64,000 nt of DNA from JAVBQB01 sp031549265. Its GTDB lineage: Bacteria; Bacillota; Clostridia; Oscillospirales; JAVBQB01. Position numbers and translations under genes: made by a program. Location of the stretch: assembly GCA_031549265.1 (NCBI GenBank), contig JAVBQB010000002.1:620001-684000 (forward strand), in the 5' to 3' direction. A model generated the notes under the pieces. The model was not told the DNA's origin. It was given only the letters and a program-made list of their open reading frames with translations, and searched no databases. Below, piece by piece: positions 36,686 through 45,832 of this stretch (positions within the stretch are counted from its first letter, which is position 1; every line of letters starts with the position of its first letter).

Positions 36686-37954
36686 GTGGCAGTAAAAACT
36701 GAGATTTTTCCTGGTATTTCCCTAACATCAATAAAAACCGACAAGTTTAAGACCGGATTGTTATCGATCGATCTATTGCAGAATTTGTCCGACCATAACG
36801 CTTCACGTAATGCACTGCTTCCGCATTTGCTCAGGCGCGGAAACGCAAGACTCAAGGATATGGAGACATTTGCAGCCGAGCTCGATGAGCTGTACGGCGC
36901 TTATCTTGAGCCGACTGTGCGCAAAAAAGGTGAAGTCCATTGTGTTGGACTGCTTACGAGTTTTGTCGAGGATAGATTTGTTCGAAGTGATCGCAGCCAG
37001 CTTGACGGTGCGATCGGAATCCTATGCGAGACCCTCGCGAACCCCCTTCTTGACTGTAAAAAATTCAGGAATGACTATATGGAGAGCGAGCGAGCCAACT
37101 TGGTAGACCGGATCAACGCTCAGAAAAACGACAAAGTGGTTTTTGCGTCCAACCGGTTGATCGAGCAAATGTGCGAAGGAGAGGCATATGGCGTTAATCT
37201 TCTGGGAGATGAACGCTCTGCGGCAGCCATAGACGACGGCTTATACGATTACTATTTGGATCTACTGTCCAACGCGAGAATTGAAGCCTTTTACTGCGGT
37301 AGTGAAGATCATGCGAGGATCGCCGACCGATTGGCGAAAGAGCTTGAAGCCCTCAAAAGAACGAACGATATATATATACCTCGCACCGAAGTCAAAACAA
37401 CCTGCGGAAAATTACGCGAATTTGACGAGGGCATGGATGTAACCCAGGGAAAACTGTCGCTCGGTTTTCGCACCGGCATTACCGGAGCTGATCCGGATTT
37501 CCCTGCAATGCTTCTTTTTTCGACAATTTACGGCGGTTGCACAACTTCAAAGCTGTTCTTAAACGTCCGCGAAAAAATGTCGCTTTGCTATTACGCCAGC
37601 GCGTCGTACGACCGAATAAAGGGCGTTATGACGGTAAACTCAGGAGTGGAATTTGACACTGTTGACAGCGCAAAGCAGGAAATATTGGCACAGCTCGAAA
37701 TCTGCCGAAAGGGCGATATTCAGGATTGGGAGATCGATGGTGCCCGCGCCGTATTGATAAACTCGCTAAAATCAATAGGAGATTCACAGAGCGCACTCGA
37801 GGAGTACTATCTCGGAAGGGCGGCCGCGGGTCTCGAACCGGTTCAACCCGAGAGCATTATCAGTAGTATTGCGGCCGTTACTGTTGACCAGGTCGTTGCC
37901 GCGGCAAACAAAATTAATCTTGACGCTATATATTTCCTGCATGGAAATAAATGA
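36686..37954 (+). CDS. yfmF: M16-family protease-like protein, YfmF type (no zinc site)
   Basis: 422 residues with the insulinase/M16 two-domain fold: N-terminal NALLPHLLRRGNARLKDMETFAAELDELYGA (block LPHLLRRGNARLKDME) and C-terminal FGFRTG-like TQGKLSLGFRTGITG. The zinc motif HxxEH that active M16 enzymes carry is missing at the expected place, as in YfmF proteins, which act as the non-catalytic partner of YfmH. GTG 36686 gives MAVKTEIFPGISL; the frame is open to 36674, but that codon overlaps the AAAGGGG ribosome site. The next gene is the expected partner. Confidence 0.85.
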   Translation: MAVKTEIFPGISLTSIKTDKFKTGLLSIDLLQNLSDHNASRNALLPHLLRRGNARLKDMETFAAELDELYGAYLEPTVRKKGEVHCVGLLTSFVEDRFVRSDRSQLDGAIGILCETLANPLLDCKKFRNDYMESERANLVDRINAQKNDKVVFASNRLIEQMCEGEAYGVNLLGDERSAAAIDDGLYDYYLDLLSNARIEAFYCGSEDHARIADRLAKELEALKRTNDIYIPRTEVKTTCGKLREFDEGMDVTQGKLSLGFRTGITGADPDFPAMLLFSTIYGGCTTSKLFLNVREKMSLCYYASASYDRIKGVMTVNSGVEFDTVDSAKQEILAQLEICRKGDIQDWEIDGARAVLINSLKSIGDSQSALEEYYLGRAAAGLEPVQPESIISSIAAVTVDQVVAAANKINLDAIYFLHGNK

Positions 37955-37966
37955 TCAGGAGTGCAT

Positions 37967-39229
37967 ATGAGAGTGATGGAATTTCAGCGCGTGGGCGAAA
38001 AGGTAATTCATGAGCGACTGGAAAACGGCCTGGATTTGTTCGTGATTCCGAAGGCCGGGTTTTCTAAAACTTACGCGTTTTTCGCCACAAATTACGGCTC
38101 GGTAGACATGCGCTTTTCTCAAAACGGAGGATGGACCGATACTCCGGCTGGCGTGGCACATTTCTTGGAGCACAAGATGTTCGATACTCCTGACGGCAAC
38201 GCGCTGCAGGAGCTTTCCAAAAACGGGGCCAGCCCGAACGCGTTCACCAGTTTTTCGATGACCGCGTATTATTTTGACTGCACCGAAAAATTCACCGACA
38301 GCCTGAGAATACTTCTCGATTTTGTGTCGGTTCCGTACTTCACCGAGGACAGCGTTTCCAAGGAACAGGGGATTATTGCGCAGGAAATAAGGATGTACGA
38401 CGATAACCCCGAATGGCGGGTGCTCGAGGCTATGTTTGACAAAATGTACGCCAGTCATCCGATTAGAATCCCCATTGCGGGAACTATACAGTCGATATCA
38501 GAAATCACAGCCGACACCCTGTATCAGTGCCACAAGGCGTTTTACAACCCGGCGAATATGTCGCTATGTGTTGTCGGAGACGTTGAACCCGAACAAATAG
38601 TGCAGATTGCTCGCGAAGTTCTGCCGAAAACTGCGGGAGCCGAGGTCGAACGTGATTACGGGGTTGAAGCGGGAAGCGGTGCTGTCGGACACGACGTGGT
38701 AACAAAAATGGAAGTACCCTCGCCTATGTTCTCGCTGGGCTTTAAACACTCGACTCCGGCCTTTGGAGAAGAATACCTGAGGAGAGAGCTGCTGGCGGAG
38801 CTTTCCGCGGCGGCGCTGTTTGGAAACTCAACCGAACTGTATTCGAAGCTGTACTCGCAGGGTCTTATCAACCGGACTTATGATACGGGATACTATTCCT
38901 TCTCAGGCGGAGGCTGCCTGCTCGTATCCGGCGAGAGCCGCGACCCCTCTGCCGTGCGTGACGCAATACTTCAGGAAGCTGAAAGGGTTGCAAAAGAGGG
39001 GCTTGACGAAGCGCTGTTTGAAAGGCTGAAAAAAGCGGCAGTAGGCGCCAGACTGACTGCGCTCAACTACCCCTCTGCCATAAGCCGGAACGTTGCGGCA
39101 TCTCATTTCGGAAAAGCGGAGTATTTTAGCTTTCCGGAGATCTATGACAGCTTCGATGTAAATGATGTAGTCAGGCACATTAATGAAAATGTCAGACATG
39201 AAACATCTACGTTATCTATCGTTATGTAG
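37967..39229 (+). CDS. yfmH: M16-family metalloprotease, YfmH type
   Basis: 420-residue zinc peptidase. The inverted zinc motif HFLEH (within GVAHFLEHKMF, about residues 64-74) is intact, with the distal glutamate region EQGIIAQEIRMYDD. Together with YfmF it forms the catalytic/non-catalytic pair typical of Firmicutes. ATG 37967 lies five bases after CAGGAG; the gene begins 12 bases after yfmF ends. Processing of small secreted or leader peptides is the family role suggested for such pairs, but no substrate is visible here. Confidence 0.9.
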   Translation: MRVMEFQRVGEKVIHERLENGLDLFVIPKAGFSKTYAFFATNYGSVDMRFSQNGGWTDTPAGVAHFLEHKMFDTPDGNALQELSKNGASPNAFTSFSMTAYYFDCTEKFTDSLRILLDFVSVPYFTEDSVSKEQGIIAQEIRMYDDNPEWRVLEAMFDKMYASHPIRIPIAGTIQSISEITADTLYQCHKAFYNPANMSLCVVGDVEPEQIVQIAREVLPKTAGAEVERDYGVEAGSGAVGHDVVTKMEVPSPMFSLGFKHSTPAFGEEYLRRELLAELSAAALFGNSTELYSKLYSQGLINRTYDTGYYSFSGGGCLLVSGESRDPSAVRDAILQEAERVAKEGLDEALFERLKKAAVGARLTALNYPSAISRNVAASHFGKAEYFSFPEIYDSFDVNDVVRHINENVRHETSTLSIVM

Positions 39230-39240
39230 GAGTGAGCCGT

Positions 39241-40152
39241 TTGAATGAACCTATTGGTTTTCCCGGACTGGGATTCGAGATAGACCCAAGCAGGGTGTTT
39301 TTTTCACTGGCTGGAAAGGATTTTTACTGGTACGGCCTGATTATCGCGCTTGGGTTTCTCTTGGCGGCTGTTTACGTCTCCAAGAGAGCTCCAAAGTTTG
39401 GGGTTCGGTCAAATCACCTTATTGATTTGCTGATTTTCGCAACTCCGGTTGCGATCATTTGCGCTCGAATTTACTATGTAATTTTTGAGTTTGACCTGTA
39501 CGTCAACGACCCCATCCGCATGCTGTATATTTGGGAAGGCGGAATTGCGATCTATGGCGGCATCATTGGCGGAATTCTTACGGCCGTGGTATTTTGCAAG
39601 ATAAAGAAAGTAAACATCTGGGCAATACTCGACCTTGCTGGGCTTGGCTTTTTGATCGGGCAGTGCATCGGCAGATGGGGCAACTTCATTAACCGCGAGG
39701 CCTACGGAACAGTCACCGATCTGCCTTGGCGGATGGAGATATACAACGCGGCGGAGGGCGTGCGTCAGGCGGTTCACCCCACGTTTTTATATGAATCGCT
39801 GTGGACGGGACTCGGCTTTCTGCTGCTACATAGTTATTCCAAGTTCAGGAAATTTAACGGTGAAATCTTCTGGCTCTATGTCGCCTGGTATGGACTCGGC
39901 CGAGGTTTCATTGAGGGGCTTCGAACCGACAGTCTGTTCTTTTTCAGCACCGGAATGCGTGTCTCGCAGGTAGTCGCGTTCGGCTCGTGTCTTATTGCGC
40001 TGGGAATACTGGCGTACAACTGGTTCATTGCCAAACATGATCCAAGCGAGCTGCGCGATCTGACCCGCGAACCGGCTATCACGGGAGGAAATACTGTCAG
40101 CCGTGACAACACAGAAAGCGCTACTGATATAACGAACGATAAGGAGAACTGA
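39241..40152 (+). CDS. lgt: Prolipoprotein diacylglyceryl transferase
   Basis: Adds diacylglycerol to lipobox cysteines of prelipoproteins in the membrane. The Lgt signature is GRWGNFINREAYG (about residues 143-155), and several transmembrane helices are clear. TTG 39241 lies eight bases after TAGGAG, giving MNEPIGFPGLGFEID; GTG 39232 overlaps that site. About 35 polar residues extend beyond the last helix (SELRDLTREPA onward), a modest tail. It follows yfmH by 11 bases. Confidence 0.93.
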   Translation: MNEPIGFPGLGFEIDPSRVFFSLAGKDFYWYGLIIALGFLLAAVYVSKRAPKFGVRSNHLIDLLIFATPVAIICARIYYVIFEFDLYVNDPIRMLYIWEGGIAIYGGIIGGILTAVVFCKIKKVNIWAILDLAGLGFLIGQCIGRWGNFINREAYGTVTDLPWRMEIYNAAEGVRQAVHPTFLYESLWTGLGFLLLHSYSKFRKFNGEIFWLYVAWYGLGRGFIEGLRTDSLFFFSTGMRVSQVVAFGSCLIALGILAYNWFIAKHDPSELRDLTREPAITGGNTVSRDNTESATDITNDKEN

Positions 40153-40153
40153 A

Positions 40154-41014
40154 ATGCCCGCAATAATCATAGACGGGAAAGCAGCTGCGGAAAGACAGAA
40201 GGTACAAATTGCGACAGACGTTGCAGAATTAAAAAAAGAGGGAATCATTCCCGGACTTGCGGTAATTATTGTGGGAGATAACCCGGCATCCCGAGTATAC
40301 GTGGATAACAAGCGCCGCGATTGCGAAGGCTGCGGCATCATGAGCGAGGAAATCGCGCTTCCTGAGCAGACGACCGAGAAAGAGCTGCTTGACATTATCG
40401 AACGATTAAACAACAGAGATGATATACATGGAATACTGATACAATTGCCGCTGCCAAAGCATCTGTCTGAGGATAAGCTGCTCGTTAGTATTAACCCGCA
40501 GAAGGACGTCGATGCCTTTCATCCCCAGAACGTGGGAAAAATTATGATCGGCGACTATGATTTTCTGCCGTGTACTCCGGCGGGTGTAATGGCGCTGCTA
40601 GACGATTACGGGATAGAGATAGCCGGAAAGCACTGCGTTGTAGTCGGCAGGTCGAATATCGTCGGAAAACCGCAGGCTATGCTGCTGCTACATAGGCACG
40701 GTACGGTGACGATATGTCATTCGCGTACCGAAAATCTGCCTGAAATTACTCGTCAGGCGGACATTTTGATCAGCGCAGTCGGAAAAATCGGCATTATTAC
40801 AGCCGATATGGTAAAACCCGGCGCTGTAGTGATTGATGTCGCTATAAACCGGAATGAGGACGGAAAACTCAAGGGAGACGTCTGTTTTGACGAAGTCGCA
40901 GCAATTACTTCGCATATCACACCGGTTCCCGGCGGCGTCGGTCCTATGACGCGGGCTATGTTGCTTCGTAATACTATTACAGCCGCAAGACGCCTGGGAG
41001 GGAAAGGCATATGA
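40154..41014 (+). CDS. folD: Methylenetetrahydrofolate dehydrogenase / methenyltetrahydrofolate cyclohydrolase
   Basis: Bifunctional C1 enzyme that interconverts methylene-, methenyl- and 10-formyl-THF. Catalytic lysine block RVYVDNKRRDCEGCGI (the family Y-x3-K), HGILIQLPLPKHL (about 93-105), PCTPAGVM, the Rossmann GRSNIVGKPQA and the PGGVGPMTRAML C-terminal signature are all present. Its stop overlaps the fhs start (ATGA), coupling it to the next enzyme of the same pathway. Confidence 0.95.
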   Translation: MPAIIIDGKAAAERQKVQIATDVAELKKEGIIPGLAVIIVGDNPASRVYVDNKRRDCEGCGIMSEEIALPEQTTEKELLDIIERLNNRDDIHGILIQLPLPKHLSEDKLLVSINPQKDVDAFHPQNVGKIMIGDYDFLPCTPAGVMALLDDYGIEIAGKHCVVVGRSNIVGKPQAMLLLHRHGTVTICHSRTENLPEITRQADILISAVGKIGIITADMVKPGAVVIDVAINRNEDGKLKGDVCFDEVAAITSHITPVPGGVGPMTRAMLLRNTITAARRLGGKGI

Positions 41015-42675
41015 CCGATATAGAAATCGCGCGTCAAGCGGCGCTTATCCCAATAAAGCGGATTGCGGAGAATGCAGGGATTCCGGTCGAAGCGGTTGAG
41101 CTGTATGGCGAGTACAAATGTAAAATTAATCCCAAGTTAATTAATGATAATAGACCGGACGGAAAGCTGATTCTTGTCACGGCAATATCGCCAACCAGCG
41201 CAGGAGAAGGAAAGACCACCACCAGCGTTGGTCTTGCGGACGCTTTGTCATATATCGGGAAAAAGTCGGCGCTTGCGCTGAGAGAACCGTCACTTGGACC
41301 GGTTTTCGGGGTCAAGGGCGGCGCGGCGGGCGGCGGATACGCGCAGGTCGTACCAATGGAGGAAATAAACCTGCATTTCACGGGAGATATTCATGCCGTT
41401 GGCGCCGCGAACAATCTGCTAGCCGCGATGATCGATAATCATATTTTTCATGGCAACGCACTCAGTATTGATCAGCGAAGAATTACATGGCGACGTTGTA
41501 TGGATATGAACGACCGCCAACTGAGACATATCGTTTGCGGATTGCATGGAAAAGTCAACGGAATGCCGCGGGAGGATTCGTTTGATATCACCGTAGCTTC
41601 TGAAGTCATGGCTATTCTGTGTCTGGCAGACGGCATCGCCGATCTGAAACTGCGGCTGGGTAAAATAATTGTCGGGTATACATACGACGGCAAACCGGTG
41701 ACGGCCGCAGATCTCGGAGCTGCGGGCGCAATGGCTTCGCTGCTTAAAGACGCGATAAAACCGAATCTTGTTCAGACGCTCGAGCACACTCCGGCGTTTA
41801 TTCACGGCGGACCTTTCGCAAATATTGCGCACGGCTGCAACAGCGTCGCCGCTACAAGGCTGGCGCTCAAAGTTGCGGATTATGTTGTGACCGAGGCTGG
41901 ATTCGGCGCAGATCTCGGCGCTGAAAAGTTTATTGACATCAAATGCCGCGCCTCCGGGCTCAGACCTTCCGCCTGCGTTATCGTCGCAACCGTGCGCGCG
42001 CTCAAGCATCACGGAGGCTGTGCCAAAGAATCGCTGAAAGAAGAGAATTTGCAGGCGCTTGAAAAAGGATTGCCCAACCTGATCGGGCACATCGCGAACA
42101 TCAAGAACCGGTTTAATATTCCGGCGGTAGTTGCGATTAACCGGTTTACAACAGATACCGAGGACGAGCTTGGCATGATAAGCCGAGCGTGCGGTGAATA
42201 CGGCGTTAAAGTAGCGCTTTCTGAAGTATGGGAACATGGCGGAAAAGGCGGAGAAGAACTGGCTCGCGAAGTTGTTAAGCTCGCCGACGGCAATCAGGCT
42301 GAGCTGGAATTTGCGTATCATACGGATATACCTATAAAAGACAAGATCGAGTGTATTGTCAAGAGTATTTACGGCGGCAGCCGCGTGACATATGACCTGC
42401 AGGCTGAAAAGGACATTGCCTTATTTGAGTCGCAAGGGTTTGGAAATCTGCCTGTTTGTATGGCAAAAACGCAGTATTCGTTTTCCGACAATCCCGCGCT
42501 GCTGGGAAGGCCAAGCGGCTTCGCTGTTAATGTGAGCTCGGCGCGTGTGTCAGCCGGGGCGGGGTTCATTGTAGTACAGACAGGCAGCATTATGACAATG
42601 CCGGGTCTGTCTAAAAAGCCCGCTGCCGAGAATATCGACATCGATAACGACGGCGTTATTCATGGTCTGTTTTAA
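41011..42675 (+). CDS. fhs: Formate-tetrahydrofolate ligase
   Basis: ATP-dependent activation of formate to 10-formyl-THF. The nucleotide-binding loop is PTSAGEGKTTTSVGL (about residues 59-73), with REPSLGPVFGVKGGAAGGG and EAGFGADLGAEKF also diagnostic. Full length at 554 residues. Together with FolD it forms the start of the methyl branch of the Wood-Ljungdahl pathway or simply supplies C1 units; no other acetogenesis genes are in the window. Confidence 0.95.
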   Translation: MTDIEIARQAALIPIKRIAENAGIPVEAVELYGEYKCKINPKLINDNRPDGKLILVTAISPTSAGEGKTTTSVGLADALSYIGKKSALALREPSLGPVFGVKGGAAGGGYAQVVPMEEINLHFTGDIHAVGAANNLLAAMIDNHIFHGNALSIDQRRITWRRCMDMNDRQLRHIVCGLHGKVNGMPREDSFDITVASEVMAILCLADGIADLKLRLGKIIVGYTYDGKPVTAADLGAAGAMASLLKDAIKPNLVQTLEHTPAFIHGGPFANIAHGCNSVAATRLALKVADYVVTEAGFGADLGAEKFIDIKCRASGLRPSACVIVATVRALKHHGGCAKESLKEENLQALEKGLPNLIGHIANIKNRFNIPAVVAINRFTTDTEDELGMISRACGEYGVKVALSEVWEHGGKGGEELAREVVKLADGNQAELEFAYHTDIPIKDKIECIVKSIYGGSRVTYDLQAEKDIALFESQGFGNLPVCMAKTQYSFSDNPALLGRPSGFAVNVSSARVSAGAGFIVVQTGSIMTMPGLSKKPAAENIDIDNDGVIHGLF

Positions 42676-42691
42676 TTCTCAAACAAGAGAA

Positions 42692-42719
42692 AAAGCCTCT
42701 GCCAATCGGCAGAGGCTTT
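42692..42719. terminator. Bidirectional terminator between fhs and the response regulator gene
   Basis: A perfect 12-bp stem (AAAGCCTCTGCC with its inverse) and an AATC tetraloop. A-rich and T-rich flanks occur on both sides, fitting two convergent genes. Confidence 0.85.
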
Positions 42720-42732
42720 AATAATTCGTTTC

Positions 42733-43575
42733 TCAAGTTTCGGAATCTTGGCGCTGCGGCGATTTGTGGCGTATATAATCGCGTCTGTATTCAAGAGGCG
42801 AGATGCCGACGATCGATTTAAATGTTTTTGTAAAGTGCGGAACATCGTCAAAGCCAACCATGGCGGCAATTTCATATACCTTGTACTGCGGACTGCCCAG
42901 CAATGCCTTTGCGTGAGCGAGACGGACATTAGTGAGTATTTTTATAAAATTCTCGCCGGTTTCGCGCTTAATCAGCTTGCTTAAATACCAGGTGCTGACA
43001 AAGACCTCGTTCGCGACGGCTTTTAGCCCCATGTCCTTGGAGGCGTAGTTCATATTGATGTAATCGAGTGCTAAGGTGACCAGCCTGCTGTAACCTTTTC
43101 GGTTGGCTGACGTGCTTTGATGCTGGCTGACCATGCCCATTTCATCTATTTGCGCAACTTTTTGCTCCAAATTATTAAGTTCTTCAAGAAAAGCCCGTTC
43201 CTTGTTAATAATCGCACAGGCGTCGGAAATAGCGTCAATCAAATCAGCGGGGTTTGCCGGCTTGAGCAAATACCTGAAAGCGCCGACCTGCATCGCTTTT
43301 TGAGCGTACTCAAATTGTGGGTAGCTCGATAGAATGATGACCTTGCAGTCATAGTTGTTTTGCCGGAGCTGAGAGACGAGCTCAAGACCATCCATACCGG
43401 GCATGCATATGTCCACGATAAGCAGATCGGGATTAAGAAGCTCAACTTTCTTAAAGCCGTCTTCACCATTTTCAGCGGTACCGACAACTTCACAGCCGAG
43501 TTCTTCCCAGTCTATTGAATTAAGCACTATCTCTCTGATGATTTCTTCATCGTCAATTATCAGAACCCTTACCAC
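42733..43575 (-). CDS. Response regulator with AraC-type output domain (YesN-like)
   Basis: 280 residues. The receiver domain begins VRVLIIDDEEI (acidic pocket), the phospho-acceptor Asp is in LLIVDICMPGMDG (about residue 54), and the switch residues are in ILSSY and LLKPAN. A short linker helix leads to an AraC helix-turn-helix pair (FVSTWYLSKLIKRETGENF and YEIAAMVGFDDVPHFTKTFK). GTG 43575 is eight bases after GGGAGGG. YesN-type regulators normally pair with a YesM-like histidine kinase and control sugar uptake, but no kinase or transporter is adjacent. Confidence 0.9.
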   Translation of the reverse strand: MVRVLIIDDEEIIREIVLNSIDWEELGCEVVGTAENGEDGFKKVELLNPDLLIVDICMPGMDGLELVSQLRQNNYDCKVIILSSYPQFEYAQKAMQVGAFRYLLKPANPADLIDAISDACAIINKERAFLEELNNLEQKVAQIDEMGMVSQHQSTSANRKGYSRLVTLALDYINMNYASKDMGLKAVANEVFVSTWYLSKLIKRETGENFIKILTNVRLAHAKALLGSPQYKVYEIAAMVGFDDVPHFTKTFKSIVGISPLEYRRDYIRHKSPQRQDSET

Positions 43576-44086
43576 GATGCTTTCCCTCCCAATGGATATC
43601 AGCATTTATAAGCCGGGCAGCGCGTTATGTCGAAACTCGATTGCGTGCTTGTTTAAGTATATACCAAATAAATTGCCAATCAATGGGCAGGCTCCGGACG
43701 ATCAGCCAATAATAGGCCGATAACTAAATATAGAATAAAAACGACAAAGAATCAAGTACATAATCAAAAATAGTTTCACAAAAAAAAACATTACATTTTT
43801 TACTTGATCTAATGATAGCACATAATAGTCTATTATTGAATCGATATTAGTTAAATAGTCTGTTTTGCTCTTATGTGTCTAATGTTGCTCAAAATATTCA
43901 TTTCTAAATATATTTATACTAACAGACCTTATTAAAATCATAAACCACACAAAAATTGCATGTTTTTGATTCAAGAGCCGCCTCGCCAATAAGTTTTCAT
44001 CAAACGAAATTGTTTTATTGCTCGATATAAAGTGCGAAATAATGCACGGATATGCTAGGATATGCGCGTTTAACCAAAAACTCAGG
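43576..44086. other. AT-rich spacer with a 7-bp inverted repeat
   Basis: 511 bases without a gene. ATAATAG (43822-43828) and CTATTAT (43830-43836) form a tight inverted repeat separated by one base, which could be an operator for the response-regulator gene. The right end abuts the spoIIID terminator. Confidence 0.5.
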
Positions 44087-44130
44087 AATAAACTTGAGGG
44101 GCTGCTATTAGCAGCCCCTCAAGTTTATTC
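44087..44130. terminator. Terminator downstream of spoIIID
   Basis: A 20-bp perfect stem (44087-44106 with 44110-44129, extended by one G-C pair) and a three-base loop. Leftward transcripts then meet GAGTTTTTGG. It begins inside the last codon region of the spoIIID 3' fragment and would end both the recombinase transcript and the rejoined spoIIID message. Confidence 0.85.
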
Positions 44131-44265
44131 TCCTTTATATTTTTTTCTGGTAGCCATACCGCCCCTGAGATGACGTTCGGCTTTGTTTTCATCTAATATC
44201 TCTTTAACGGCCAGGTGCAGTGAACGGTTAAAATGTTGCAGCCGTTCAGACAAATCCTTATGTAC
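44125..44265 (-). CDS. spoIIID: spoIIID, 3' part (codons 37-82), separated from its 5' part by the inserted element
   Basis: Read on the minus strand from the shared core GTACAT, the codons give VHKDLSERLQHF..., then VKEILDENKAERHLRGG and MATRKKYKGE before TAA at 44127-44125. This is the C-terminal half of SpoIIID: the end of the helix-turn-helix (STVHKDL) and the basic tail RHLRGG.AT..KYK that contacts DNA in the Bacillus protein. A stop codon directly precedes TTG 44271 in this frame and there is no ribosome site, so as it stands the fragment is unlikely to be made as a protein. Joined to 50596-50483 at the core it completes an 82-codon gene with no frameshift. Confidence 0.88.
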   Translation of the reverse strand, partial: VHKDLSERLQHFNRSLHLAVKEILDENKAERHLRGGMATRKKYKGE

Positions 44266-45799
44266 GGTCAATTAGATCGGGAATCCGTTTTTGAGAAAGC
44301 GGGATCTGGGCGTAGACCTGAAGCTTCCCGGACGGATATACAATGATTCTTCGCAAAATACTCTTTAGCAGAGCGTTGTCATATATCAGCCGCAGGTCTT
44401 GCTGGCTTGCGCTAGAATAGAATTCATCGATCAGCCGGCATGGGTCAAAATCAGAAAAATCGGAGTCAAACATCGATAGTTGATTTTCGAATTTCTGGCG
44501 CGCTCTCTCCAGTTCCTCAAGCTCCAACTGCAATGTTTCCAGGGTAATGATATCGACCTCAAATTGTGCGCGTTTTTTCTTCCGCTGGCTTGCTATAAAA
44601 TCGAGCTGCGAAACGATCGATCTATAACCACCGTACGCCAGATGACTGTCCACCTCTTCCAATTGGCGCTGCAAGTGAGTATGAACGAGTTTTTTCAGCA
44701 GCAGCCCGTCCTGAATATGAGGTTCTATGTATGCGATCATCGTATCGTGAAGCTCTGTCTCAGGAAGTATAAAATCATTTTGGCAGGCTAGGATGCCTTT
44801 TGAGTTGCGGGTCGAGCATGTCCACCAAATTCTTGCAGGCTCTCCGGTTTTTGACCGGCGGGCGCATCTGCGAAATGCGCGGCCGCATTCGCTGCAGAAC
44901 AGCAGGTTTGAAAATGGGTGCGCGTTATTATGTCTGGATCTTGCGATGTTTTTCTGCTCATTTCGCCGGATAATCTCATTTTGCGTTTTTTCGAACAGTT
45001 CGTCGCTAATCAGTCTGAAATCCGGGCGGTCGACGGCTATCCACTCTTCGCTGGGATTATGCGACCGCCTGGAAGTTAGAAAATCGGCAACGTAGCTTTT
45101 GCGGTTTATTACCTTGCCTATGTAGATTTGGTTTTTGAGCATTTCGGATATTGATGACTGCGTCCAGCCGGATTTTCGCGACCGGGTAGGGATGAGCAGA
45201 GAATTCAGGTAGTCGGCGATCTTTCCGCTTCCCATCGCCTGCTCCGTATACAGCTCAAAAATCAGCCTGACGGTGCGCGCCTCGTCCGGGTTCGGCTTCA
45301 GCGTATACCTGTCAACGCGGTCATAGCCGTAAATATAGTTAGGAACCCGTCCTCTTTCGGCGGACAAGTTCTTGCTGAACTTTATGCGTTTGGAAGTATT
45401 CGCGCTCTCGGCCTGCGCCATTGCGGCAAGGATTGTTATATACGCCTCGTCAACTTCGCTTGAATCCATGTTTCCGGTGATAAAATGGACGCGAACGCCG
45501 TGCGCCTTCAGTTCGCGGTACACGGTCAGAAAGTCCAGCGTGTTACGCGCGAACCGGCTGATGTCCTTGACAAATATTGCCGAAAACTTCCCGGATACAG
45601 CGTCGGCCACCATCTTAACGAACGCCTTCCTTTTTTTTAGCTTAGTGCCGCTGATTCCTTCGTCCGCATATACCGAGTAGTTGTCGATGCCCTTGTGGCT
45701 GAAAAAATCAGCGAAAAACTCGCTCTGGTTTTGCAGACTTGACGCCTGGCTCTCGTTGCCGGTTGAGATTCTGCAATAGCATGCGACTGCGGGATTCAA
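44258..45799 (-). CDS. Large serine recombinase, probable spoIIID-element excisionase
   Basis: 513 residues, close in size to SpoIVCA (about 500) that excises skin from sigK. The resolvase domain (1-150) has the catalytic serine in YCRIST (Ser about 12), SRFARN and AAMAQAES. The recombinase domain spans about 160-275. A zinc ribbon follows (CSECGRAFRRC about 297-307, then WTC and C later), then a coiled coil (about 375-450) and a C-terminal basic strand region. TTG 45799 is seven bases after GGAGG. The stop codon lies on the attachment core: in the excised circle the frame would run ten codons further (CSLVDPERAH). It is probably made with the 54-residue protein from one transcript. Confidence 0.92.
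   Translation of the reverse strand: MNPAVACYCRISTGNESQASSLQNQSEFFADFFSHKGIDNYSVYADEGISGTKLKKRKAFVKMVADAVSGKFSAIFVKDISRFARNTLDFLTVYRELKAHGVRVHFITGNMDSSEVDEAYITILAAMAQAESANTSKRIKFSKNLSAERGRVPNYIYGYDRVDRYTLKPNPDEARTVRLIFELYTEQAMGSGKIADYLNSLLIPTRSRKSGWTQSSISEMLKNQIYIGKVINRKSYVADFLTSRRSHNPSEEWIAVDRPDFRLISDELFEKTQNEIIRRNEQKNIARSRHNNAHPFSNLLFCSECGRAFRRCARRSKTGEPARIWWTCSTRNSKGILACQNDFILPETELHDTMIAYIEPHIQDGLLLKKLVHTHLQRQLEEVDSHLAYGGYRSIVSQLDFIASQRKKKRAQFEVDIITLETLQLELEELERARQKFENQLSMFDSDFSDFDPCRLIDEFYSSASQQDLRLIYDNALLKSILRRIIVYPSGKLQVYAQIPLSQKRIPDLIDRT
44260..44268. other. Attachment site at the left end of the element (recombinase side)
   Basis: Plus-strand ATGTACGGT. The first six bases are identical to those at 50483-50488, and two of the next three also match. 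The recombinase stop codon (TAA, 44260-44258) begins within the core. The bases to the left are spoIIID; to the right is the element. Confidence 0.8.
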
Positions 45800-45832
45800 A
45801 ACGTTCCTCCTCTCTTTTCGTATTAATTCCTG

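Noticed and set aside
44125..44271. An independent 48-residue gene starting at TTG 44271
   Set aside because: No ribosome site, a stop codon directly upstream, and the sequence is the C-terminal half of SpoIIID; it is better read as the displaced 3' part.
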